Origin: Schistocephalus solidus
Lineage: Eukaryota > Platyhelminthes > Cestoda > Diphyllobothriidea > Diphyllobothriidae
DNA length: 64,000 bases
Direction: 5' to 3'
Assembly (NCBI GenBank): GCA_017591395.1
Contig: WEDG01004629.1
Span: 186,001-250,000, forward strand
In this document: in pieces, positions 1 to 10,525 of the stretch
Position numbering within the stretch: the first letter of the stretch is position 1
Layout: each line of letters begins with the position of its first letter
Notes under the pieces: generated by a model
The model's database searches: none
Told to the model about the DNA's origin: nothing
The model's input: the letters and a program-made list of their open reading frames with translations, nothing else
Translations under genes and position numbers: made by a program

Positions 1-3000
1 AACTATTTTTGGTTAATTTTATTGAGTATTGGATAAAGGAAACGGGTCGTGCAATGCGCCGATGATCTTTTTTCGATATATTATTTTGTGAGTTACTGTA
101 ACATATCTCCTCATACACGCAAAATACGCCTCACCTAGCTCCACTACAGACTGGAAAATGGCATATACTGTTCCCACCTGCTAAACCTTATTCCAATGAA
201 AGGACTCTCAAGAGGCATATGGAGGAATTAAGCTAAAAATGAATCTGGCATATGCCTCATGGGACTACGTGAATTCCTTGTATATTTAATTCAAGAACAG
301 AAATTTCTTACACCCCAAAACATGGATTTTTATACTTCTTTAAAACCTGTTTTCTTAGTTGACTCACCATTGGACGGAGGCCTGAAATTTGTAGCAAAAT
401 GCAACTAAATGATCGCTCTCAGTCCAATATACTTTTCAAATTCTTTGAGTAATTGTATTTCTAAACTGCCTTGAAAAAATATTTTAGCTCAGCATTACCA
501 TAGTTTTGTTTAAAACGGTTATCAATCCAGTATTTTATTAGATTAAACAACAAATCACATTTTCTAGAGTATTCGTGTAACTTATTGTACATGGTTTTCA
601 CCTATCGCAAACTGCGGAAACTCTTTCAATAAAAATGAAGACGTTTTCAAAGAATATTCCCCAAAGGTTATTTGATTCCCAGAAACACTTACTAAATATG
701 GCTTTAAGAAATGTAAGACTGAAAGGAAAACTCCACTAACTTAAGAAAAGTGATTGATTTTGTTAAATCAAAGATGCTCTCAAAATGCCTTATGTGGAGT
801 TATAGTCATCTTTTTATATTTTAATGATTAATAAAGCAGCCATGGTTTTTTGGATATTGTTAAGCATACTCATGAGTCTACCTTCGCTTAAATGTTCCGC
901 TTTGCCGCTGTACAAAAACTGAGCGCTAAAACTGCATTATTTACATGCTGTGAAAATAACTTTCTATTCCTTCTAAGTATTCATAGCTCTTGCAATGTGT
1001 CCTGCCTATTATCCTTCACCATGTAATAAAAGATTTTTATCGCTTTCGTAAAAACAATGTGACATTTAACGGAAAGCTTTCTAATGAAACTGTATAATTT
1101 GTTAAGTGAACCAATAATACACATAGAAAAGGAAATCAAAATTGTGCACTCCACAAGTTGCAGAAAGAAAACATTACTCTGCAGATTGGAGCTACAACTG
1201 ACTTGAATAACACGATAATTCTTTGCTTTCTAACTTTGGTATTAATACTGTATTGATTTGAGCAAAATGCAGATCAAATTGTATATATTTTAGTTCTTTT
1301 TGGTTAGCAGCGTATATCTGGTCTCTTTTGAAATCTGACGAAATTTAACCGAACATAAGATATGTTTATTTGATGAGAAAGAATAACTAAGGTGTGGCCA
1401 CGATACAGAATCGAAAAAAGATACCTTTTTTCAGGCCAACTCTAAAAAACGCACCTTCCTCCCGTCGTTTGTGAAAGTGATTTCTTAATAAGGGGCTTTT
1501 CCATTTATTTCCCCTTACTGTAAACATTCAAAAATAGCTCATATAATAGAGGCAAAAATACGTTTTCCTTTATTCTTTGGAAGTAAGTTATATTTTTGCT
1601 CCTATTTTTCACTGAAAGAGAGGGTTTCACTGATTTCAATAAGTGTTTCGATTGTTGCCCAAGATCTGACTGCACTTGGGCTTGCGGTTTCCAAACTTTA
1701 TTTGTATAAAATAGATAATGCATTTCTGTAAGTTATACAGACAATAAAATCTTGCAATGGCTGTAGACCCTTTTGTTCACTTTATAGAGAGCACTAATAG
1801 ATGGTTTGATACTAGTTAAGTGGCCATTTCATGCTTTTAAAGGTGATAATCAACATCTTTGTAAAATAATTGACCTTTTTCACCAGAGGTCGAAGGTTAA
1901 GAAGGCATACTTATCTAGCAGAGGAATATAAGAAAGGGTATTGCATGCGCTATCTTTCTAAAATACTTTGATTTTTATAAATACCTTGAAAACCAAGTAA
2001 ATTTTTCATGATATATATGTGCTCATGGTTTATTGAACTTCGTTTCTCCAGGTGACTGATAACATTCTTATTCAAAGGTGAATATCCTGGTGAAACTGAA
2101 AAATTTGCTTATTATTTGCATGAATATCAGTATAACAACCTAACGTAGGAAAATATTTTCAGTCAAGAGTATATTCAAGAATTTCGGTTAGCTTTTTATC
2201 AGATATGTCCGTTGCAGAGCGCATACATAGAAACTTCACATCATATTGTTGACGGAAGATCAAATTTGTTTGTTTTCTGCTGCTTTCGGTTTAGTAAAGG
2301 GTCAGTTTCGCAATGTGGAAGTTCTCCTTTAACTACATAAAGGTATTATATTCGTTAGATTTCAACTTTGCTTGCTGTTTGCTGCGATATATAAATATTT
2401 TTTGATTGTTTGAACTTTTCAAGCGCATGCATTTTAAATGTCCACATACGTTATCAGAAGTTATTATTTCTTTTTATTTTCCATTATTCATTTGTGTAAG
2501 TTTAAGTTTACTTGAATCACATATTTCCGGCTAATCCTAAAATTCCTCATTTATGAAGTGATTAATGACAATTTTCTCTGACGTCTGCCACTACGTTAAG
2601 CCATATGCTCAACTCTTTTCAACCAAAAAACTTGTTCGGTTATTTCGCAGCTTCTCACCCAAAATTATGTTAACATAGTATCTGTGTCAACTAAATGTAA
2701 CCAATATTTAATTTGACGAGCTACAAAGCATAATAAAGATTCGATTATTATTCACAGATCCAAAAAGCCATTTAAACAGCTAAATAAAAAACCTTGCTCA
2801 ATAAATGTTTATTTCACATGTCTGAAATTTCGACAGACATTCATTAATCTCTTCCAAAATGGCTGGTCTGAAACATTCAATTTATTTGAATTTGGGTTCA
2901 ACATCCTGCTATAGTTTTGTGACTTAAAATATGTATGGACAAGGACTTGAAGTAGCAGTAGAGCTGTGTGCCGCCTTCGTCGTATGTAAAGGTATCATTT

Positions 3001-3361
3001 ACATATTTTGCAAAGTTAGAAATACTAAGAAAATCAAGACACCCTTAAATTTAACTCTCATCATTGTGACACATCTAAAAGTATATTGAACCCAAAATCT
3101 TGAAAGAACTTACTTATTGCACATGCAGATAAGTTCTCAAACAATTGGTACCTGGGGTAATTTCTGAGATTAACGCAGGAATCTTCTTATGTATATTTGA
3201 GTTTAATGCAAGTCTAGAGGTTTTCTCCATTTTAAATATTTAAGCCTTTTCGCTTAAAAATTTCATCATAAATAGTGTCAAGTTTAAGGCTTTTTGATTG
3301 AGTTGAACACCAGGATTTTGATTGCTAATTGCACAGATCAAACATCGCGATGTGCAACTAA
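1..3361. other. AT-rich sequence, no gene seen
   Basis: About 3.4 kb of AT-rich sequence with stop codons in all frames. I see no conserved protein motif, RNA gene or tandem array. It lies downstream, in transcript orientation, of the minus-strand Kv4 exon 1 and is probably intronic, but no splice sites were assigned here. Confidence 0.5.
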
Positions 3362-3710
3362 ATTATAGACTAAATGACGATTCTCACAAAGACAAAGAAG
3401 GCCATCCAAGAGGGATAAGAGGTTTGAATGGAAATATAACTATGGTACATGCGCACCCATAGGTCAGTGACAGGGCTCAGTTGTCCCATCGTGCTTTGGG
3501 GCTCGCACTCCACCCCGCCGGCAGCCACAGAATGGCAAGCATAGGTATAAGACATAAAGCTTACAGACAAAGAAGACTGGGATGGCCATATCTGGCTAAA
3601 AAGCGGTCATCTGTCAGCCACATATCATCCAAGGTGTTGCAAAACCTGAATCCCGAATCCGCAATCTATTGGTTAAATGTCCAACGCCCCAACCATTCGG
3701 CCACGGGCTC
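3362..3710 (-). repeat. tRNA-derived SINE copy (A1)
   Basis: Read on the minus strand, the element begins near 3710 with a tRNA-like head: an A-box-like GTGGCCGAATGGTTGGGGCG and a B-box-like GGATTCGGGATTC near 3640-3655. A body follows that aligns by eye with the body of the copies at 39054 and 51915 (motifs such as GCAACACCTTGGATG, GACCGCTTTTTAGCCAG and CTTTGTC). A second body-like module ends around 3370 with CTTTGTCTTTGTGAGAATCG. The island is visibly more GC-rich than its surroundings. A short open frame on this strand (3370-3570) is just SINE body and is not called as a gene. Confidence 0.55.
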
Positions 3711-3795
3711 ATTTTCCTGCTGCTTTTATTCCCCATTGTCTTTGTCAGTATCGCCATTCTGCCTATGATACCGAAGCTGCTAAGCGGCATCTGCA
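3711..3795 (+). repeat. SINE body fragment in opposite orientation (A2)
   Basis: Directly abutting A1, the plus strand carries the family's conserved tail, CCATTGTCTTTGTCAGTAT then CGCCATTCTGCCTAT. It lines up with the same tail in the copy at 51915-52100 (read on minus). Only the 3' part of the unit is present. The opposite strand relative to A1 makes this a separate insertion or an inverted duplication. Confidence 0.45.
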
Positions 3796-4224
3796 GCGGC
3801 TCAAGATCGATCCTCTGGGTAAAACGTGACGGAAGATTTCCGAAAAGCGATCGGTGAAAGGCTCACTACCACTTGTAATATGCTTCAAGCTTGCTATGTT
3901 TCATAGTAAAATTTAAACTGGGCATCTTGTTACACCCATTTAAAATGTCCTTATAAATACAACTGTTTTCTTGCTATATCGAACGGCATTTGCAGTGAGA
4001 GACCGATCAATGCAATGCGTTTAAAATAAAGAGGAATTAGTTAAGTGGGTTGTAATGTTTGCAGTTGTACAGCCTAAGGCGAAGATACTGCGTACAGGGC
4101 AGGATGCCGACTTTTGAAGGCACACCTACTTGTTCATCTGTAAGAAACTGTTATTGTTAAAATGACTTTTTATTCAGTATGCATTTTGTTTCTATTGATT
4201 TGCTCTGTCCTTATAAATTTAAAT

Positions 4225-4545
4225 ATATCTTATAGAAACTGTAGCAAACGTATTTGTTTTTGTAGTCATTTTTTAGAAATGTACCTTTTTATCAAAATTT
4301 AAACTTGCAGGAAGGGCATATTTCGGTCATTAAAAGGGTTCCAAATTTCAGAAAACTTTGCGTCCAATCAGACATAGCGTTTACGTTTAGGCTTGTGCGT
4401 CTTAAAAGCTTTTTTTGTTTTCTGGCTAAGGAAAATCATACATTTGTCTATGCCATTAAGAAGATACGTACACTTTTCATAAAGAATTGCTGGGGATTTA
4501 AACTACATTTTAAACTTCATGGGGGCATTCTTACAAGAATAAATA
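4225..4545 (+). repeat. Diverged repeat Y, copy 1
   Basis: This segment aligns by eye with the reverse complement of 5705-6000. Shared blocks in the same order are GTCATTTT.TAGA, CGTTTACGTTTA, TCTGGCTAAGGAAAA, and a final CTTC.TGGGGGCA. An open frame of about 94 codons (4305-4589) covers it and resembles a frame in copy 2, but identity is patchy and I see no known domain. I treat it as an old interspersed repeat of unknown class; a degraded protein-coding origin is possible. Confidence 0.45.
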
Positions 4546-5704
4546 TGAAGCCAATCGATAGGACATTTTGTGCTCTAAAAAACACATAGTTATGGACTTC
4601 GCATAACCGAAAGACAGCTTTACATCGATTATAAGATTTTGAGATGTAGTGATTAGTTTAATATGAGAACAAAAAAGTATTTTTGTATACGCTTCTTATA
4701 GGTAATTATTTAATTTATATGAACAGAGAATATTGATGCACAAAATGCAAACAATATATTTAGTCATTTTTTAAGCATTTAAGAATTTTTTTTAATGCTT
4801 TCGGTCACTTACTGTACAGAATGTTGGGGAAAACCTATGCTCTATCCAGTTATGTCTGGCATAACTGGAGTCCACAATGAACGTGCACATTCATAAATTG
4901 GGGCTATTGAATTGTCTTAAACGATCAAAATTAAGAATATTAAGTCTTTAACCAGGCAACAGAATGCCTTTGGGAAGCAGTAGGAAATCCCTTGAGACAA
5001 CCATAATTTGTCAATTTACTGCATTTTATTTTAAGTGGACTCAAAAGAAAAGTTATTAAAACAGTGTTCAAAGCATCAGATGCACATGTAAGATAATTGT
5101 GTTTTTATTCTGCGAACCTTATGCTTAACTTGGGATAAATATTTTTAACTTGCTCGTAAAATTACATTTATTTTAATGTGGAATTATCTGTATGCAAGCT
5201 CTTTCAAGAATACTCGACAACGCAAATTTATTTAATATTTAAATGCATTACAGTCTCTGGTTATGTCAGACAGAGCTGAATAGAATATATGTTTTCCACA
5301 ACATGACGTACAGTGAGTGAACAATTTCATGCAAAGTTTAACAAAATTATAAATGTGTTAAGGATTACGAAAGGTTTTTTAAGTGGGGTTGTAAAATAAA
5401 TCATCGTAAATCTTAATGTGAGGATACTGTGGCCCTAATACCACTCTGACTTTTAAATGATGTGCTTTTTGGCTGCCTGCAAAAACCGTAATTGCAAAAT
5501 TCGCTGCCTAAACAGTATGTTTTTTTCCTTTGGATTTTAACTACTCTTATAAATGCAAGTATTATTTATACGATGAATGCACAAGAAAATCCATTTTGTA
5601 ACAGTTAAGTATTATTTTTTTAAGTGGTTTGCTGATAAAATACTATCGTTTGGTTTGTAAAAGTTTCTAATTATATGTTTGTGAAGATCAAAGAAGGTCT
5701 ATTC
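4546..5704. other. AT-rich spacer, no gene seen
   Basis: No coding, RNA or repeat signal beyond simple AT-richness was recognised here. Confidence 0.4.
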
Positions 5705-6000
5705 GACTAGTTTTACATCCTGCCCCCAGGAAGTATAAAATGCAGTCAAAATCACCAACGGACTTTTATAAGAAAGAGACGTACCTTTGTAATAACATAT
5801 TTAAATTTAGGGTTTTCCTTAGCCAGATAGCATACTGTTTGTAAACTGGAAAGCCTTAAACGTAAACGATACGGCAGATCAAACTCAAAAATATTCGGAA
5901 TTTGGAAATCTTTTGATAAACTTTCATTTGGTATAAGGTATAAAAAAGCTAGCATGGTCTACAAAATGACAACTAGAACGAATAATTTCGCTTAAACGTT
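5705..6000 (-). repeat. Diverged repeat Y, copy 2 (inverted)
   Basis: This is the reverse-oriented partner of the copy at 4225-4545, with the same ordered blocks (CGTTTACGTTTA, TCTGGCTAAGGAAAA, TTCCTGGGGGCA). An open minus-strand frame at 5752-5955 contains a LAKEN peptide that is also in copy 1. Divergence is high, so these are old. The function and class are unknown. Confidence 0.45.
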
Positions 6001-8627
6001 CTATAAAATATATATTTAAATTTATATGGGCATCGAAATTTTATAAATAAAATGCATGCAGCTTAAGTTGTCATTTTTACCAATTTATCTTTCTTGTAGG
6101 CGACCATGACGTTTTACATTTGAAAACCAGCATCTTATGGTGTTCGTAATATTCTTGCATTAGTATGTTGGGAAGTTCCTATTAGAGCCCCATTTACATA
6201 ATCCTTCGTACTTGTAAACGCATCTAGAATTCTGGTTAAATTTGTAAGAGATCGGTCACTTTGTGCATACGTCGCCTGCCTACAAATTAACTGCTTGTGC
6301 GATTTAGACTCATTTTGTGTTTTTGACTGATTTTTTCAATGTTATATGATAATACGTAGTATTCTGCATTAGCAATTAATTTCTACTTTTATGTGAAAGA
6401 TGGAGAAACGTTCATTTGTTTGATGTTTTAAATGGGAAAGCAAGAACACGAGACCACCATGTTCTTTGCGTGTTTTTTTTTCTAAGCACTCCATTCGTGT
6501 AATCCGACGTCTGATAACACGTAGACTCAGGAGCAGCCAAGGTATCAGGTGACTTTCCAACAGAGAGCAGTAAAAGAATATCGTGCTCCATTAAATCATA
6601 GCTAAATTAAATTATTTCTGATTTATTTCACTTTATTAGGATCTTGTGATTGCTACATATTGTCTATAATATTAATCGTTTTATTTTCTCCCGGTTTATC
6701 CCACAGGCAAATGTTTTCATATTATATTTTGTAGTATCTAACTGAAAACATATACGTGACCTTCAAAGATAGCTGTGAAGCTAGAAGAAAGACGATTTCT
6801 CGAAAATAGCTTTTTTAAATTATTGTTTACTTTTATGAATTCAAAAGCATCATTGCAAGTTTTCCGTTCCTCGAAACAAAAAAGTGCAGTCCACCAAATT
6901 ATGGTGTGGTAGAAATACAATATACATGCATGTATTTATTAAGGTAAGTTAAATATTCATGGTTAAATTAATGAAACACTTTCATTGTGCTGCAACCAGA
7001 TTTTAACAGCAAATTTATTTGTTCAATTACTGAGAGAGATATTAAAACTATCATGTAAGCAAAAATGTAATAGGCCCCCAGAATCAAAAAAGTGATAAGA
7101 TTCCTCGGTGGACTGTCATAAAGAGACTCGCCTTTTGAATTTACCAAACAGGTTGTCCGTGTCAAGTGCAATTATGCAAAATATTTCTGGAGCCTATGCT
7201 CGGATTACATATTGCTATATTGCTGTATGCGCTTTGCAAATAATTTGCCAGATAGTACGGCAGAAATACTGCATTAACATTTTCATGTAAAATACCATGT
7301 CTCCGTCTGGAACAGTGTTACCCTTATCATAAGCTATCTATATGGTCAGGTAATCTAGGCCGAAATTGGTTATAAATATATCTGTATTACCTTCTGCTCC
7401 AAATGTTTTGGGCAAAGGCTGTTTTCAGGACATCTAAGAGAAGATGAAGCAGCAAGGCCAACCAGCATATACAACTATTATGCAAAAATAAAAGGCACCT
7501 CCTTAGTAAGGTAGCTTCCTATAAAAAATGAGTTTTTCCTTATTTTGCTGGTCACTTTTAAGTAAAGTTTTTTTAAAATGAACTTGATAGAAATCCGCTC
7601 TTACTTATATTATAACGCAGACATCTGAATCTAGATGATCGCCGAGCTTAACTATATATATACATTTGCTATGTAAATTGTTTTGCAGTCCCGCTTACAC
7701 TTTTCTATCTTTTCAATTTGAAAGACCAGAAGCACGTGATGCATTAAATAAATTTTTGATCAGATAGCAATGCAGAATTAAATGCGCCTAGCTGAAAACA
7801 GGACGATTTCAAAGAGGTTTCTAAAGAATTTTTATACAATCTCTTGCCTTAATGCAGAACTTAAATGAACCGATCGGTAATTAGTCACCTCCGTCAAAAT
7901 TGTAATTGTTATCAATAGTATTCTTTTGCATTACATGTTTAACAAATTAATAAGCGTCTGGGGCAAACCTAAATCCATTTTCCGTCATATTTGAGTCTCA
8001 GGTTTAAGCTGCCCTATATGATATCTGAGATGATTCCTCTGGTTTTCAGCAGGCACCCACATTTTATAAAATTTCAAGAGAATTAAAACCGTGGCAAAAT
8101 ATGTATGTTTCGTAACATTCCACTGCACTGATGTCAACGACGTCAATTATTTTACGTAAAATGGAGGAACATCGTACATAATATTTGTTTTTTTATAGAG
8201 TTAATTCCACGGATCTTTTTAAAAGATGCAGTTTAATACTTTGTCAAAAATAAGTCTTGGAGTTTTGTTAGCCTGTTAATTAAATGTATCATGCCTGCGT
8301 AATTATTCAGAAATGCGTTCAATACGCTGACACCCCATACAGCTTCCATGTATATATTTAGTTAAATATACATCTTTGTACATCCACATAAAAAAATTGG
8401 AAAATAAGCATCTTTATAAGTATAATTCAAAGCAACAGATTATTTTGGAGTGTATTTGAAACGTTATTTAATACATTTCCAACGCTTGTTCCTTGGATTG
8501 TCGTCAGACTTGTGGAACGTCTACGAAAACGCACACTTACCACAAGTCTGACAATGACCTTGGGAAAACGGGACGAAAATTTACCTCATAAAATTTCATA
8601 TTGTTTCCAAATAAATTCGTTCCTTCG

Positions 8628-8630
<3 letters not shown>
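6001..8630. other. AT-rich sequence, no gene seen
   Basis: About 2.6 kb, AT-rich, with only short open frames on both strands and none with a recognisable motif. I looked here on the minus strand for Kv4 exon 2 (the YGDMVP selectivity filter) and found no convincing match. Confidence 0.4.
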
Positions 8631-8633
<3 letters not shown>

Positions 8634-8662
<29 letters not shown>

Positions 8663-8804
8663 ATATATTATACCGTACTTCCGACATAGGTACTAGCTAA
8701 AAGCCCAGACACGTGCTTTGCCGATGTTTTTGCTGCTGCGTGATGCAGCAACAAGGGGTTCGGCTCCTCAGTGGGTCCCCCAGCGTTCTCTCTCTTTCTC
8801 TCTC

Positions 8805-8869
<65 letters not shown>

Positions 8870-9024
8870 GTATATATATATCACATATATTATACCGTAC
8901 TTCCGACAAAGGTACTAGCTAAAAGCCCAGACACGTGCTTTGCCGATGTTTTTGCTGCTGCGTGATGCAGCAACAAGGGGTTCGGCTCCTCAGTGGGTCC
9001 CCCAGCGTTCTCTCTTTCTCTCTC

Positions 9025-9086
<62 letters not shown>
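8634..9086. repeat. Two 222-bp tandem units with (TA)n tracts
   Basis: A unit starting TCACATATATTATACCGTAC occurs at 8659 and again at 8881 (period 222 bp). Each unit contains near-identical unique sequence of about 150 bp, a pyrimidine stretch of CTCTCTTTCTCT type, and then a long (TA)n run (8807-8880 and 9027-9086; a shorter run precedes unit 1 at about 8634-8658). Each unit also holds a perfect short hairpin, stem TTGCTGC/GCAGCAA around 8728-8755 and 8950-8975. The open frames made of alternating I/Y codons are artefacts of the TA tract. The array abuts the Penelope pair at 9145. Confidence 0.8.
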
Positions 9087-9088
<2 letters not shown>

Positions 9089-9144
9089 ATAGAAGCACAG
9101 ATGCGTGTCCCCGGACATAAATGAGAAGAAAAGGCGATCTCCGG

Positions 9145-9692
9145 GACTAAAGGTGTATTGTCCTGACTTTTCAAAAGCATACAAGCTTCCATCGTCGGAG
9201 GTGAGTATCGTACCGTGTCTCACAGTATTTATAGGGGGTGATAGCCAATTTGTAACACAGGGTTGATTGTACGGGTTTACCTTAACGGTGTGCACTATAG
9301 GAGGACGGGGTGGGGGAGTCCTTAATTGTCTTTGGCGTTCTTTGCCGGCATACACACAGGAATCATCTCTGTAGCAACCGGGGTACAGAAGGGGGGAGGA
9401 GGAAATTGCTGTCAGTTGACATGTCTCTCGTTGAGGTGGGCGGCCATTGTCTGGGTCCGCATTGCCCTTATTGGTGCCCTGGGTCGATAGTCATGTTTGT
9501 GTCCTGAGTGCATGTCTCCTCATCTGTCGGGGAAGTAATTGTTGCGGCGGTGATCATGATTGCGCCTTCGTCGGTCCCGAATTGTTGCGTGGTTAGGTGC
9601 GCATCCATCCTAGGTTCTCCCGCGGTGGAATTTACGTTTGGCCTAATTCCGTGTTTGCTCTTACGTTCGATGAACTGCACCCGGAGGGCCTG
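9145..9692 (-). mobile_element. Penelope-like element 3' region, inverted left arm
   Basis: This 548-bp segment is the reverse complement, with minor differences, of 9863-10413. Read on the minus strand from 9692 it starts inside the end of a Penelope-like polyprotein (peptide QALRVQFIERKSKHGIRP) and continues through a Thr-rich C-terminal tail containing DEETCTQDTNMTIDP, then into the 3' noncoding end near 9145. Outside 9145 the two arms no longer match. Penelope-like elements are known for paired terminal copies in direct or inverted orientation, and this fits. The copy is truncated and cannot encode an active protein. Confidence 0.7.
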
Positions 9693-9697
9693 CGTGG

Positions 9698-10413
9698 CTG
9701 ACCCTGGCGGCGGAACATTGTGCAAACTCTGGGCACACGTTCGCCTCCCAAAACGCCGAAATCCTGGGTCGAGGAAATGACCGCGTAACCAGGGAAACAA
9801 TTAAAGCCTGGCACACGGCGCCGGCGTCGATCAACCGTTGTGTCACCCTTCCGGCAGTCTACCAGGCCCTCCGGGCGCAGCTCATCGAACGTAAGAGCAA
9901 ACACGGAATAAGGCGTAACGTGAATTCCACCATGGGAGAACCTAGGACGGATATGCACCTAACCACGCCACAATTCGGGGCCGACGAAGGCGCAATCATG
10001 ATCACCGCCACATCAATTACTACTCCGACAGACGAGGAGACATGCACTCAAGACACAAACATGACTATTGACCCAGGGCGCCACTTAAGGTCAATGCGAA
10101 CCCAGACAATGGCCACCCCCCTCAACGAGAGACATGTCAACTGACAGCAATTTCGTCCTCCCCCCCCTTCTTTACCCCGGTGGCTACAGAGATGATTCCG
10201 GTGTGTATGCCGGCAAAGAACGCCAAAGCCAATTAAGGACTCCCCCACCCTGTCCTCCTTTAGTGCACACTGTTAAGGTAAACTCGTACAATCAACCCTG
10301 TGTTACAAACTGGCTATCACCCCCTATAAATACTCTGAGACGCGGTACGATACTCACCTCCGACGATGGAAGCTTGTATGCTTTTGAAACGTCAGGACAA
10401 TACACCTATAGTC
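9698..10413 (+). mobile_element. Penelope-like element 3' region, right arm
   Basis: This plus-strand copy extends slightly further upstream than the left arm and ends at about 10413, where the inverted match stops (AGTC on plus against GACT at 9145). It contains the last part of the GIY-YIG endonuclease region (9706-9862), the Thr-rich tail and the 3' noncoding part. The two copies therefore meet almost head to head at about 9695. The right edge lies 112 bp from the Kv4 exon 1 splice donor, so the pair sits in Kv4 intron 1. Confidence 0.7.
9706..10144 (+). pseudogene. C-terminus of Penelope-like RT/GIY-YIG protein (5'-truncated)
   Basis: An open plus frame reads from about 9706 to the TGA at 10142-10144. 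It contains EHCANSGHTF, then AEILGRGNDRVTRETIKAWH, then SINRCVTLP and YQALRAQL. This order (SGH, R.TRE.I.AW, SIN, Y.ALR) is typical of the stretch after the GIY-YIG core in flatworm Penelope-like proteins; the family assignment is from memory of such proteins. A tail of about 95 residues rich in Thr, Asp and Met follows. The reverse transcriptase, the GIY and YIG motifs and the catalytic Arg lie upstream in an intact element and are missing here. Confidence 0.65.
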
Positions 10414-10520
10414 TCTCATAACCGTTTAATTAAAATTCCATTATATATATTAAGACATTCAAACCTGTAAAAGGCATGCCTTAGTATCTTGCAAACAAAT
10501 AGTTATGGAATTTACTAAAT

Positions 10521-10525
10521 CTTAC
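10521..10525 (-). other. Splice donor of Kv4 exon 1 (GTAAG)
   Basis: On the minus strand the coding sequence ACA ACT CTG GG is followed by GTAAG, a consensus 5' splice site. The exon stops after the second base of the glycine codon of the pore signature TTLG, giving a phase 2 intron. To my knowledge an intron at this place, between TMTTLG and YGDM, is shared by Kv4 genes of other animals. Reading through would meet a stop at once (GGG TAA), which supports splicing. Confidence 0.88.

Noticed and set aside
7280..7315. Minus-strand GGAGACATGGTA (GDMV) as Kv4 exon 2
   Set aside because: The phase after the upstream AG does not give YGDMVP, and the following residues (FYMKMLMQ) do not match any Kv pore or S6.
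8697..9355. Overlapping open frames with alternating Tyr/Ile runs
   Set aside because: They are translations of (TA)n tracts and tandem repeat units. The Penelope tail is the only protein-derived part nearby.
10340..10413. Hammerhead ribozyme in the Penelope terminal region
   Set aside because: Hammerheads are known in Penelope elements. A small hairpin followed by GAAAC is present near 10370-10390, but the CUGAUGA box is not (CCGACGA only) and I could not pair stem I.
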